Shown piece after piece: positions 8,343 to 16,237 of a DNA stretch of 64,000 nt. Source of the stretch: an uncultured Bacteroidales bacterium (lineage in GTDB: Bacteria > Bacteroidota > Bacteroidia > Bacteroidales > F082); assembly GCA_905234455.1 (NCBI GenBank), contig CAJOIH010000003.1, positions 62,001 to 126,000 on the forward strand, given 5' to 3'. How positions within the stretch are numbered: the first letter of the stretch is position 1; each line of letters starts with the position of its first letter. The translations under genes were made by a program, and so were the position numbers. The notes beneath the pieces were generated by a model, which saw only the letters and a list, made by a program, of their open reading frames with translations, did not search any database and was not told the DNA's origin.

Positions 8343-8370
8343 CAAAGATACATACATTTTGCTATCTTTG
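8343..8370. promoter_or_regulatory. divergent promoter pair, TSP3 lipoprotein / GH28
   Basis: TATCTTTG on the minus strand (8343-8350) faces the lipoprotein. TATCTTTG on the plus strand (8363-8370) faces the GH28 gene, with a predicted leader of about 255 bases that contains the palindromic repeat at 8411-8584. Confidence 0.55.
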
Positions 8371-8410
8371 CAAAAATAGTTAGAGGGTGATCACAAAGTA
8401 GTAGCGGGTA

Positions 8411-8584
8411 CGTCATTGCGAGCGGAACGAACCCCGAAGGGCTCACCGACCGAAAGGGAGGTAACTGAAGCGCGGCAATCCAACCAGAACCATCCTTGTC
8501 CTGGTCAAGTTGGATTTTCTCCCTTCGGTCGAAGAGCCTTCGGGTTGCCACGTCGCTCCGCAAGCTCCGCTTCTCGCAATGACG
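8411..8584. repeat. long palindromic intergenic repeat, full copy
   Basis: The element is bounded by CGTCATTGCGAG and its complement CTCGCAATGACG. Further inverted blocks lie inside, including CGACCGAAAGGGAG against CTCCCTTCGGTCG and AATCCAACC against GTTGGATT. It has no coding potential and fills most of the 306-base gap between 8325 and 8630. A shorter relative lies at 10093-10161. The terminal CGTCATTGCGAG motif recurs in intergenic repeats of many bacteria. Confidence 0.85.
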
Positions 8585-8630
8585 TCTAGCGCGCCCTTTA
8601 GGTCACTCTCTTAAAAGGAACTTGATAATA

Positions 8631-10090
8631 ATGAAAAGAGCACTATTAATTACTCTATTTACCCTGCTGTTAGACCTTGGACATGCTTCCGCCCAAGAAG
8701 CCAAACCCATCTACAACGCCTCGAAGTTCGGCATCCGTAGCGACGGCGTGACCATGAACACCCGCAGCATCCAGTTCGCCATCGACTGGATTGCCGAGCA
8801 AGGCGGCGGCACGCTACGTTTCTGGGTGGGTCGTTACCTCACGGGAAGCATCCACCTCAAGTCGAACGTCACCATCGAGCTGATGGAAGGCGCCGTGCTG
8901 GTGGGCAGCACCAATCCTTTGGACTATGACCGACTCGTGGCCACCAACGATCATGCCCTTATTATGGCTGAAGGGGTCGAAAACATCAAATTGCTCGGCA
9001 TCTATAACAGCGGCGGCTGCATCGAGGGACAAGGCCGCGAACTGGGCAACAACTGCACCGACTTGGTACACAAAGGCCTGATGAAGGATAAACTCAGCAA
9101 CGACCGTGTAGGCGAAGGATTCCGTTTAGGGAGTGTAAAAACGTGGAAGTCGACAACGTCACCTTCCGTGATGCCGCCAATTGGGTGTGTATGTATGACC
9201 AGTGCGAGAACGTGGAAGTCAATAACGTGAGGGTGCAGAGCACCGCCTTCTGGAACAACGACGGCATCGACATCGTGGATTGCGACGGCTTTGTGCTCAC
9301 CAACAGCTATATCAACGCCAGCGACGATGCCATCTGCCTTAAGTCACACAGTGCCAAAAAGTTATGCCAAAACATCGAAGTCCGCAACTGCACCGCCAGA
9401 AGTTCTGCCAGCGGCATCAAGTTCGGCACCATGGGCGCAGGGGGATTCAAGAACGTGAAGATCATCAACAACGTGGTGTACGACACCTACCGCAGCGCCA
9501 TCACTATCCAGAGTGTGGACGGAGGCATCTGCGAGAACATTCTGGTGGACTCGCTCCATGCCCTCAACGTGGGCAACGCCATCTATCTCAATATCGGGGC
9601 CCGTCGCGACAAACAGAGCTTTATGGATGGCATCACCATTAAAAACCTTTATGCCGAGGTGGCCGCCACCAAGCCCGATGCCGGCTACGAATACGAAGGT
9701 CCCGTCGAGGACCTGCCCCGCAATATCTCGCCCTGCGGCATCATCGGTTTGAAAGACAGCAAGATCAAGAACGTCACCTTGGAGAATATTGAAATCGTCT
9801 TCCCCGGCGGCGGTGATCCGCATTACGCCCATGTGGGTCTCGACGAATTGGATAAAGTTCCCGAGATGCCCAAAGCCTATCCTGAGTTCTCACAACATAT
9901 GGAACTGCCCGCCTGGGGCTTCTTCATTCGCCATGTCGACGGCCTTACTATGCTTAACATCAAGCTGACTGCATTTAAGGAAGATTATCGCACTGCTATT
10001 GTGATGGACGATGTTAACAATCACAATATCAGTGAATTAATTGTTGAAGAACCCAGTAGCGAAGGGAAAGAAATGATTTTCGAACGGTAG
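8631..10090 (+). pseudogene. GH28 polygalacturonase / rhamnogalacturonan hydrolase, one frameshift
   Basis: A signal peptide (MKRALLITLFTLLL...ASAQ) leads into the GH28 beta-helix. The first frame runs from 8631 to about 9125, then homology moves to another frame and runs to 10090. One missing base in TTCCGTTTAGGGAG near 9124-9128 would restore FRFRECKNVEVDN. Catalytic features are intact downstream: NNDGIDIVDCDG, ASDDAICLKS and SGIKFGT. Either this is a recent loss of function or a base-calling error. An intact protein of about 485 residues would cut the galacturonan or rhamnogalacturonan backbone, matching the rhamnosidases on both sides. Confidence 0.8.
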
Positions 10091-10092
10091 CT

Positions 10093-10161
10093 CGTCATTG
10101 CGAGTCAGGTTGGATTACCTCCCGTTGGTCGGTGAGCCCTCTTGGGGTTCTCGCAATGACG
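10093..10161. repeat. short copy of the palindromic intergenic repeat
   Basis: The ends are CGTCATTGCGAG and CTCGCAATGACG. Inner text GGTTGGATT, CCTCCCGTTGGTCGGTGAGCCC and GGGGTT matches, in part, the reverse complement of the left half of the 8411-8584 element. It sits directly behind the GH28 stop codon, so the two copies bracket that gene. Confidence 0.8.
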
Positions 10162-10178
10162 TAGTAGACGCTAGCCTT

Positions 10179-10799
10179 TTAGCCCTTGATTGAACGATAA
10201 TAGAATGACCGGCTTAAACGTGAGTCGATGGGGAAGCAGTCGAAGTCGCCCTGATGCAGGTCGCAATCGAAGAAGGTGTCGATTTGTGAGATATATAGAT
10301 GGTCGTAACGGACGTCGCAGCTTTGTTGGGCGTCCATCATGAAGCCGATAATCTCGTTGACTTCGTCAGCCACCAAGTCGTATTTGGTGAAGACATAGAG
10401 GCCAAACTCCTTATACTCACCGTAAAAGCCGTTGTTTACCTTCCACAGCTTGCTTTGAAGGATGCGTTTCATAGGCAGGGCGAGTGCCCAGTAGTTATAC
10501 TCGTTGGAGCCCACGGAGTAGCTGAGGTCCAGACCGTAGGAGTAGCCGCTTTCCTGGATCTTCAGCAAATCTTCATTCACCTCTTTCACTGGCCGACCCG
10601 CCATCTCATTGATCAACGAATTGGCTACGTTTTTGTCCTCCGTGATGGCACGGGTCACCTCGATGCCGATGCCCTGTTCCACGTCCTGAAGATCCGGCCG
10701 ATCGGCGTTCACCAGATGGGAATACCGTTCGCCCAGCAAGGCCTCCAGGGAGTACATCGCATAGCGTTCGAAGAAGCAGGTGTCGTATTTCGGGGTCAT
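10179..10799 (-). CDS. hypothetical protein, possible PD-(D/E)XK-like fold
   Basis: I do not recognise this 206-residue protein as a named family. The N-terminal part has a helix (CFFERYAMYSLEALLGERY), then RPDLQD, six residues, and IGIEVTRAI. That spacing resembles the PD...(D/E)xK nuclease core with the lysine replaced by threonine. The rest is mixed alpha/beta, rich in aromatic residues, with no signal peptide. It is monocistronic with a promoter box at 10822-10829 and is divergent from the GH78 gene. The nuclease reading is a guess from pattern only. Confidence 0.55.
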   Translation of the reverse strand: MTPKYDTCFFERYAMYSLEALLGERYSHLVNADRPDLQDVEQGIGIEVTRAITEDKNVANSLINEMAGRPVKEVNEDLLKIQESGYSYGLDLSYSVGSNEYNYWALALPMKRILQSKLWKVNNGFYGEYKEFGLYVFTKYDLVADEVNEIIGFMMDAQQSCDVRYDHLYISQIDTFFDCDLHQGDFDCFPIDSRLSRSFYYRSIKG

Positions 10800-10821
10800 C
10801 GAGGTCTACGATTTGAAGGAG

Positions 10822-10848
10822 CAAATATACGATATTTTTCTATATTTG
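10822..10848. promoter_or_regulatory. compact divergent promoter pair, 10.2 kb gene / GH78
   Basis: TATATTTG occurs on the minus strand (10822-10829) and again on the plus strand (10841-10848) with 11 bases between. The GH78 ATG at 10856 is 7 bases past its box. RNA polymerase could hardly occupy both at once. Confidence 0.55.
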
Positions 10849-10855
10849 CATCATC

Positions 10856-13594
10856 ATGAAACGCATCGCTATCCTCCTGATTCTTCTCACCGCTTTTGCC
10901 TCGTGTGGCAAAATAGCCATTCGTATTATTCATCCAAACGTGGAACAGCAATTCCACCCTCAGGCATTGGCCACAAACCAGCCCAGGTTTAGCTGGAACT
11001 TTGAAACCGACGCCCAAAACGTGGTTCAAACCGGTTACCGCATCATTGTAGCCTCTACCTTAGAAAATGCCAAGAAGGACATCGGCGATTTGTGGGATTC
11101 CAAAGTAGTGAATTCCAGCCAGATGCTTTATGTTCCCTACGAAGGGAAAGCCTTGAAAAGTCGCGACCAAGCTTATTGGAAAGTGATGGCAACGGTGACT
11201 TCAAACGGTGGCCACAAAACAAAAGTGGAGAGCGAGATTCAGTCGTTTGAAATCAGCCTGTTGGACCAAGAGGATTGGCAGGCGCAGTGGATTGGCCATG
11301 AGTTTGATGACGATGTGTTGACGGGGCACACCCGACTGGCTGCCCGATACCTTCGCAAAGAATTCAAACTCAACGTAGAAGCTAGCAAGGCTCGGCTTTA
11401 CGTCAGCGGCTTAGGCCAATACAGCGCCTTTTTGAACGGTGAAGAAATCGCTCCTGAGGAATTGTTGAAACCCGCGTTGACCTGGTTCCCGAAACGGGTG
11501 TATTTCAACACTTACGATGTGACAGCACTGCTCCACCAAGGTGAGAATGCCATTGGCGTGATCCTCGAAGGCGGTCGCTTTACGGCTATCCGCAACACCC
11601 CCAGTCCCAACGGCTGGGACGGTCCGGAGCATGTGCCGAATTTTGGCACACCTCGACTCCTCTTACAGCTGGAGGTGACTTACCCGGACGGGCACCAAGA
11701 GATGGTAACAAGCGATGAGACCTGGAAGATTACGAACCAAGGGCCCATCCGCACCGCCAACGAATACGACGGGGAGACCTATGACGAGAACTTTGAACTC
11801 GGCGAATGGACCCTAACAGGCTATGATGATTCATCATGGCTCCAAGCGGAACTGGTGGAAGCTCCCGAGGGCCAGCTCAGTGCTCAACCCAACCCCAACA
11901 TCACCGTGATGGAGCGTTTGAAACCCGTTGCACTATTCCAAAAAGGCGACAAGTGGATGCTTGATGTGGGGCAGAACATGGTGGGAGTGTTGGAAGTGGA
12001 AAGCGGAACGGCGCAGCCCTCAACGAAGCGGAGCGAGTTAAAGTGGAGAGTGGAAAGTGGGGATACCATCACGCTGCGATTCGCAGAATTGCTCACCCCT
12101 GACAGTCTGCTTTATACTGCCAATTTACGCGGGGCTGAAAGCACTGATAGGTATATCGTCGCCAACAACTGCCAACTTCATTGGCATCCCACATTTGTCT
12201 ATCACGGTTTCCGTTACGTTGAAATCTCTGGCCTCCGAGAGAAGCCTTCATTGGACGACTTCGAGGGCTTGGTCATTTACGATGAAATGCCCACTATTGG
12301 ATCATTTAAGTGCTCCAACGAGGTGATTAATGCGGTGTTCCACAATGCCTACTGGGGCATCCGTGGCAACTACCGCAGCATGCCCACCGACTGTCCCCAG
12401 CGCGATGAACGCATGGGCTGGACGGGCGACCGCACCACAGGGAATTATGGGGAGTCGTACATCTTCAACAACCACCAGCTCTATGCCAAATGGCTCACCG
12501 ATGCCGACGACAGCCAGTGGGACAACGGCTCCTTGCCTAACGTGATTCCTCCCTACTGGCGCGGCTACACCGACAACCTCACCTGGCCCGGCGCAGTGGT
12601 GACCGTCACCGACATGGTTTACACCCGTTTCGGTGACGACCGGCCCATCCGCCAGCATTACGACGCCTGGAAACGCTGGCTGGTCCACATGAAAGAACAA
12701 TACATGAAGAACGACGGCATCATCCACCGCGACACCTACGGCGACTGGTGCATGCCGCCTGAAAGCCTCGAGCTCATCCATTCCAACGACCCCAAGCGCA
12801 TCACCGACAGTCCCCTGCTCTCCACCCCCTTCTACTGCTATCTCTGCGGCAAGATGGCCAAGTTCGCCGAAATCCAAGGCATCCCCGAAGACGTCCAATA
12901 CTTCAAGGAGGAGATCGCCAATGCCACCGTTGCCTTCAACCAGAAATACCTCAATTACACCCATTGCTATTACGGCAACAACACCGTTACCGCCAACATC
13001 CTGCCCTTGTGGTTCGGCATGGTCCCCAAAGATCTTGAACAGCAGGTCTTCAACAACATCGTCGACAAGACAGAGAACGAATGCGACGGTCACGTCAGCA
13101 CCGGGGTGGTGGGCATCCAGCAGCTGATGCGCACCCTCACCGAGTTCGGTCGGGGTGACCTGGCCCTGAAAATTGCCGCCAACGACACCTATCCCTCGTG
13201 GGGCTACATGGTCCGCAATGGCGCCACCACCATCTGGGAACTTTGGAACGGTAATACCGCCGATCCCTCGATGAACAGCGGCAACCACGTGATGCTTCTT
13301 GGCGACCTCGTCTTGTGGTTGTACGAGTATCTTGGCGGCATCCGTGCTCTGGAGCCTGGCTATACCAACATCCAGTTCAAGCCATATCCTCTAGAGGGTC
13401 TAGACTATGTTGACTGCACCTACCAATCCGTTTCAGGTCCCGTTGAGAGCCATTGGTGCCGCGAAGGAAACTGCTTCGAGTGGGACATCGTGATCCCTGC
13501 CAACACCACCGCCGAAGTCTGGTTACCCTCTTCAAACGGCTATGAGACAAAGGTTTACGGTAGTGGAAAATGGCATTTGTCATCAAAACTCTAG
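10856..13594 (+). CDS. alpha-L-rhamnosidase, GH78 (lipoprotein)
   Basis: This 912-residue protein has a lipobox FASC, N-terminal fibronectin/jelly-roll domains (about 20-400) and an (alpha/alpha)6 catalytic domain. The GH78 signature TDCPQRDERMGWTGD lies at about residues 511-525; its Asp512, Asp517/Glu518 and Asp525 form the acidic cluster of the active site. ATTIWELWNG near residue 792 carries the second conserved glutamate. Its role is release of rhamnose from pectin side chains or rhamnogalacturonan, together with the GH106 and GH28 genes. Three heptanucleotide repeats at 12040-12060 lie in frame within it. Confidence 0.9.
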   Translation: MKRIAILLILLTAFASCGKIAIRIIHPNVEQQFHPQALATNQPRFSWNFETDAQNVVQTGYRIIVASTLENAKKDIGDLWDSKVVNSSQMLYVPYEGKALKSRDQAYWKVMATVTSNGGHKTKVESEIQSFEISLLDQEDWQAQWIGHEFDDDVLTGHTRLAARYLRKEFKLNVEASKARLYVSGLGQYSAFLNGEEIAPEELLKPALTWFPKRVYFNTYDVTALLHQGENAIGVILEGGRFTAIRNTPSPNGWDGPEHVPNFGTPRLLLQLEVTYPDGHQEMVTSDETWKITNQGPIRTANEYDGETYDENFELGEWTLTGYDDSSWLQAELVEAPEGQLSAQPNPNITVMERLKPVALFQKGDKWMLDVGQNMVGVLEVESGTAQPSTKRSELKWRVESGDTITLRFAELLTPDSLLYTANLRGAESTDRYIVANNCQLHWHPTFVYHGFRYVEISGLREKPSLDDFEGLVIYDEMPTIGSFKCSNEVINAVFHNAYWGIRGNYRSMPTDCPQRDERMGWTGDRTTGNYGESYIFNNHQLYAKWLTDADDSQWDNGSLPNVIPPYWRGYTDNLTWPGAVVTVTDMVYTRFGDDRPIRQHYDAWKRWLVHMKEQYMKNDGIIHRDTYGDWCMPPESLELIHSNDPKRITDSPLLSTPFYCYLCGKMAKFAEIQGIPEDVQYFKEEIANATVAFNQKYLNYTHCYYGNNTVTANILPLWFGMVPKDLEQQVFNNIVDKTENECDGHVSTGVVGIQQLMRTLTEFGRGDLALKIAANDTYPSWGYMVRNGATTIWELWNGNTADPSMNSGNHVMLLGDLVLWLYEYLGGIRALEPGYTNIQFKPYPLEGLDYVDCTYQSVSGPVESHWCREGNCFEWDIVIPANTTAEVWLPSSNGYETKVYGSGKWHLSSKL
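12040..12060 (+). repeat. heptanucleotide repeat x3 inside the GH78 gene
   Basis: AAAGTGG, AGAGTGG and AAAGTGG lie head to tail. They encode part of ELKWRVESG between two beta-strand regions and look like a variant of the GGAGTTA/GGAGTGA family found elsewhere in the window. Confidence 0.55.
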
Positions 13595-13657
13595 GAACCT
13601 GTTTGGAATGGTTTTTGATTCTTTCAGAACTTTTGTAAAACCTAAAAAACAAGACAA

Positions 13658-14074
13658 ATGAAAGCACTTCGCATGATGTTATTGGCATTGGCCCTTCTGA
13701 TGGTTTCAGCGATGTCGGCCCAGACCGTATACAACAGCAGCGGTTCCAGCGTAGGAAAGATCGAAAACGACGGTACCATACGCAACTCCAGCGGTTCCAG
13801 CGTCGGCCGGTTCGACAGCGACGGCACCATCCGCAACAGCAGCGGTTCCAGCATCGGCAAGATCGACAATGATGGCACCATCCGCAACAGTTCCGGCTCC
13901 AGCATCGGACGACTTGACAGTGACGGCACCGTGCGCAACAGCTCTGGCTCCAGCATTGGCAAGGTCGAAAACGACGGCACGGTGCGCAACAGCTCAGGTT
14001 CCAGCATCGGCAAGGCACAGGGCATCCGCCGCGATTGGGTCGCCGCGTATTTCTTCTTCTTTCCGTTCTATTAG
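13658..14074 (+). CDS. secreted beta-flower-type repeat protein
   Basis: After a signal peptide (MKALRMMLLALALLMVSAMSAQ), the 138-residue protein consists of five full 17-residue repeats of the form NSSGSSxGxxxxDGTxR and a partial sixth. They are 51 bp each in DNA. It ends in a short hydrophobic aromatic tail, AAYFFFFPFY. This matches the Bacteroidota '5-fold beta-flower' proteins, which are small secreted folds of unknown role. The aromatic end could sit in a membrane or drive assembly. A strong terminator follows at 14104-14142, so the gene is probably monocistronic. Confidence 0.75.
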   Translation: MKALRMMLLALALLMVSAMSAQTVYNSSGSSVGKIENDGTIRNSSGSSVGRFDSDGTIRNSSGSSIGKIDNDGTIRNSSGSSIGRLDSDGTVRNSSGSSIGKVENDGTVRNSSGSSIGKAQGIRRDWVAAYFFFFPFY

Positions 14075-14103
14075 TTAAAGCACGCCGAAAACTCTCAATA
14101 AAC

Positions 14104-14142
14104 CCACCCCGCAGGAAATTTCTTGCGGGGTTTCTTTTTTTC
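14104..14142 (+). terminator. Rho-independent terminator
   Basis: CCCCGCA (14107-14113) and TGCGGGG (14124-14130) form a strong stem around a short AT loop that itself pairs (GAAATTTC). TTTCTTTTTTTC follows. Confidence 0.85.
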
Positions 14143-14163
14143 TTGCTTTTTCCAAAAAAGTTG

Positions 14164-14193
14164 TATTTTTGCCGAAAAATATGAATTTTCATA
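14164..14193 (+). promoter_or_regulatory. promoter and palindromic operator of the abrB-type operon
   Basis: TATTTTTG (14164-14171) is the -7 box. TATGAA-TT-TTCATA, a perfect inverted repeat at 14180-14193, lies across or just after the expected start of transcription and before the AbrB-family gene. That suggests autoregulation. Confidence 0.5.
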
Positions 14194-14208
14194 CAAAACA
14201 CATAAATC

Positions 14209-14412
14209 ATGTTTGAAGAACAAGGCAAATACATTTTCGGGGTCGTCAAAGTGGGCGACCGCGGACAGATTGTGATCCCCAAGGATGCCCGTGAACTTTA
14301 TGGCATCAAGGCTGGCGACAGTCTATTGGTACTCGGCGACAAGAAAGGCATGGCCATTTTGAAAACCGAGGTGTTTCAGGACAAAATCAACGAAGTATTA
14401 GGGGAGGGTTAA
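14209..14412 (+). CDS. AbrB/SpoVT-family DNA-binding regulator
   Basis: The 67-residue protein is a single swapped-hairpin AbrB domain: VVKVGDRGQIVIPKDARELYGIKAGDSLLVLGD. Such proteins dimerise and bind AT-rich DNA. No toxin gene lies beside it. The next gene starts 2 bases after its stop, so it is the first gene of an operon with an acyltransferase and an AlkD-like protein. A palindrome in its leader is a candidate binding site. Confidence 0.85.
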   Translation: MFEEQGKYIFGVVKVGDRGQIVIPKDARELYGIKAGDSLLVLGDKKGMAILKTEVFQDKINEVLGEG

Positions 14413-14414
14413 CG

Positions 14415-15524
14415 ATGGAACGCAAACATTGGATGGACAATTTGCGCTGGGTGACGGTGCTCCTGGTGCTGTTTTATCATGTCTTTTATTTCTATAATAA
14501 CAAGGGCGTCTTCGGTGGCATCGGCGGCTTTGTCGACGACCCGATGAAACAACCGCAGGATGTGGTGATGTATATCCTCTACCCTTGGTTCATGATGCTG
14601 CTTTTCCTGGTGGCTGGCATCTCGTCACGCTACGTTTTGGACAGGCAAACATCCAAGCAATTCATCAAAAGCCGCACGCTGAAACTGCTGGTACCCGCCA
14701 CCATAGGCCTGTTCGTATTCCATTGGATGACCGGCTATTTCAACACGGCCGTGGCTCGCGGTCAAGGTGCTTTCGACAATGTCCCTTCCTTCGTCATGTA
14801 TTTCCTCTGGGTGCCCAGTGGCATAGGCCATTTGTGGTTCATCCAAGACTTATGGCTTTTCTCTTTGCTCATTGTGCTCATCAAGAAACTGGACAAGAAC
14901 GACCGCTTTTGGAACTGGTGCGGAAAAGCCACTATTCCTGTCATCATCCTGCTCGGCATGTTGGTTTGGCTTGGGTCACAAGCGATGATCATGAACCCAC
15001 GTCCTGAAAGCCTTGACGGATTGTATAACCTCTACAAGCCCTTGACCTACTTCATCCCATTCCTGTTGGGCTATTTTGTGTTCTCGCACGACAAGGTCCA
15101 GGATCGGGTTGAAAAAATCCACTTGCCCATGCTCCTCTGCGCCATCGTCGCATGTGTGGCTTTGGTTTGGATGGGATGGGGCCAGAACAACACCACCCCA
15201 CAGTTCCTTTCGGGCTGGCTCAACTCTCTCTACGCTTGGTTGATGATCCTTGCCATGCTGGGCTGCTTCAAGGCTTGGTTCAACCAAACCAATCGCTTTG
15301 CCACCTACATGACCAAGTCGAGCTTTGGCATCTATGTGGTGCATTATCTGGTGATTGCCTCTTTCGGCTATATGATGAAGATGTACACCTCGCTCCAGCC
15401 TTGGATGATGTATGTGATTCTCACCTTGGCCGTGATGTTGCTCTCGCCGGCCATCTACGAAATCATCCGAAGGATTCCGTTTGTCAGATGGTGCGTGTTG
15501 GGCATCAAAAAGCGCAAATCATGA
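14415..15524 (+). CDS. membrane acyltransferase, acyltransferase 3 family
   Basis: The 369-residue integral membrane protein has about ten hydrophobic segments and the family start MDNLRWVTVLLVLFYHVFYFY, whose histidine is the expected catalytic residue. Proteins of this group O-acylate glycans or lipids from the cytoplasmic side; the substrate is unknown. It follows the AbrB-family gene after 2 bases and overlaps the next gene by 4 bases (ATGA), so translation is probably coupled. Confidence 0.8.
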   Translation: MERKHWMDNLRWVTVLLVLFYHVFYFYNNKGVFGGIGGFVDDPMKQPQDVVMYILYPWFMMLLFLVAGISSRYVLDRQTSKQFIKSRTLKLLVPATIGLFVFHWMTGYFNTAVARGQGAFDNVPSFVMYFLWVPSGIGHLWFIQDLWLFSLLIVLIKKLDKNDRFWNWCGKATIPVIILLGMLVWLGSQAMIMNPRPESLDGLYNLYKPLTYFIPFLLGYFVFSHDKVQDRVEKIHLPMLLCAIVACVALVWMGWGQNNTTPQFLSGWLNSLYAWLMILAMLGCFKAWFNQTNRFATYMTKSSFGIYVVHYLVIASFGYMMKMYTSLQPWMMYVILTLAVMLLSPAIYEIIRRIPFVRWCVLGIKKRKS

Positions 15525-16237
15525 ATTGCAAACTTTATAATGAAATCCTTGCCCATCAAGACCCTTCCCAAGTGGAAGGCTTGAAGCGCTTCTTCAAGAC
15601 CGGGAAAGGCCAATATGGCGAAGGCGACCAATTTCTCGGCATTAAGGTGCCGGTGACCCGTGAGGTGGTGAAGCAATGCTGGTTGGAGACTTCGTTTGAC
15701 GAATTGGAGACCTGCATCCGCTCAGAGTATCATGAGATTCGGCTGGCTGCTTTGCTGACGTTGGTGCAAGTTTTCAAGCATGCCAAGAAGGACCCGACCC
15801 TGCAGCATCGGTGCATCGGTTTTTACCTGGGCCATACCGAATTCATCAATAACTGGGACCTGGTGGACCTCTCTTGCTACGAGTTGCTCGGCACATGGCT
15901 CTTGGACAAGGACCGTCAGCTTCTTTATGATTTGGCCCGCGACGGCAAGACCATTTGGGAGCAGCGCATTGGTATGGTGAGCACGATGCAATTCATCCGA
16001 CATGGCCAACTCGATGACACTTTCGCCATCGCTGATATCTTTTTGGTCAAGCCACAACCGCTTCACGATCTCCTGCAAAAAGCCGTTGGTTGGCTTCTTC
16101 GCGAGGCTGGCAAACGTGACGAGCAACGCTTAAAGGATTGGCTCTCAAATCGCTATCAGGTGATGCCGCGCACCATGCTGCGTTACGCCATTGAGAAGTT
16201 TTCCGAAGAAGAGCGAGCCGGTTACCTGAAGGCTTAA
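15521..16237 (+). CDS. DNA alkylation repair protein, AlkD-like
   Basis: The 238-residue HEAT-like repeat protein contains the family landmarks FLGIKVPVTREV, YHEIRLAALLTLV, FINNWDLVDLSCYELLG, and a C-terminal MPRTMLRYAIEKF helix. AlkD enzymes remove bulky or charged alkylated purines (3-methyladenine, 7-methylguanine) without flipping the base. The Trp-Asp pair of NNWDLVD fits the active-site motif. The start at 15521 overlaps the acyltransferase stop. Its own TAA overlaps that of trkH on the other strand. Confidence 0.85.
   Translation: MNCKLYNEILAHQDPSQVEGLKRFFKTGKGQYGEGDQFLGIKVPVTREVVKQCWLETSFDELETCIRSEYHEIRLAALLTLVQVFKHAKKDPTLQHRCIGFYLGHTEFINNWDLVDLSCYELLGTWLLDKDRQLLYDLARDGKTIWEQRIGMVSTMQFIRHGQLDDTFAIADIFLVKPQPLHDLLQKAVGWLLREAGKRDEQRLKDWLSNRYQVMPRTMLRYAIEKFSEEERAGYLKA

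Noticed and set aside
9120-9145. Programmed frameshift in GH28
   Set aside because: There is no slippery heptamer with downstream stem, and other GH28 genes do not need recoding; mutation or read error is simpler.
12302-13288. 328-residue minus-strand frame opposite GH78
   Set aside because: It is rich in Val/Gly/His as expected from antisense of GC-rich codons, and the plus strand holds the intact GH78 catalytic domain.
13377-14282. Cys/Trp/Arg-rich minus-strand frames across the 51-bp repeats
   Set aside because: The repeats are explained by the plus-strand secreted repeat protein with signal peptide, promoter and terminator.
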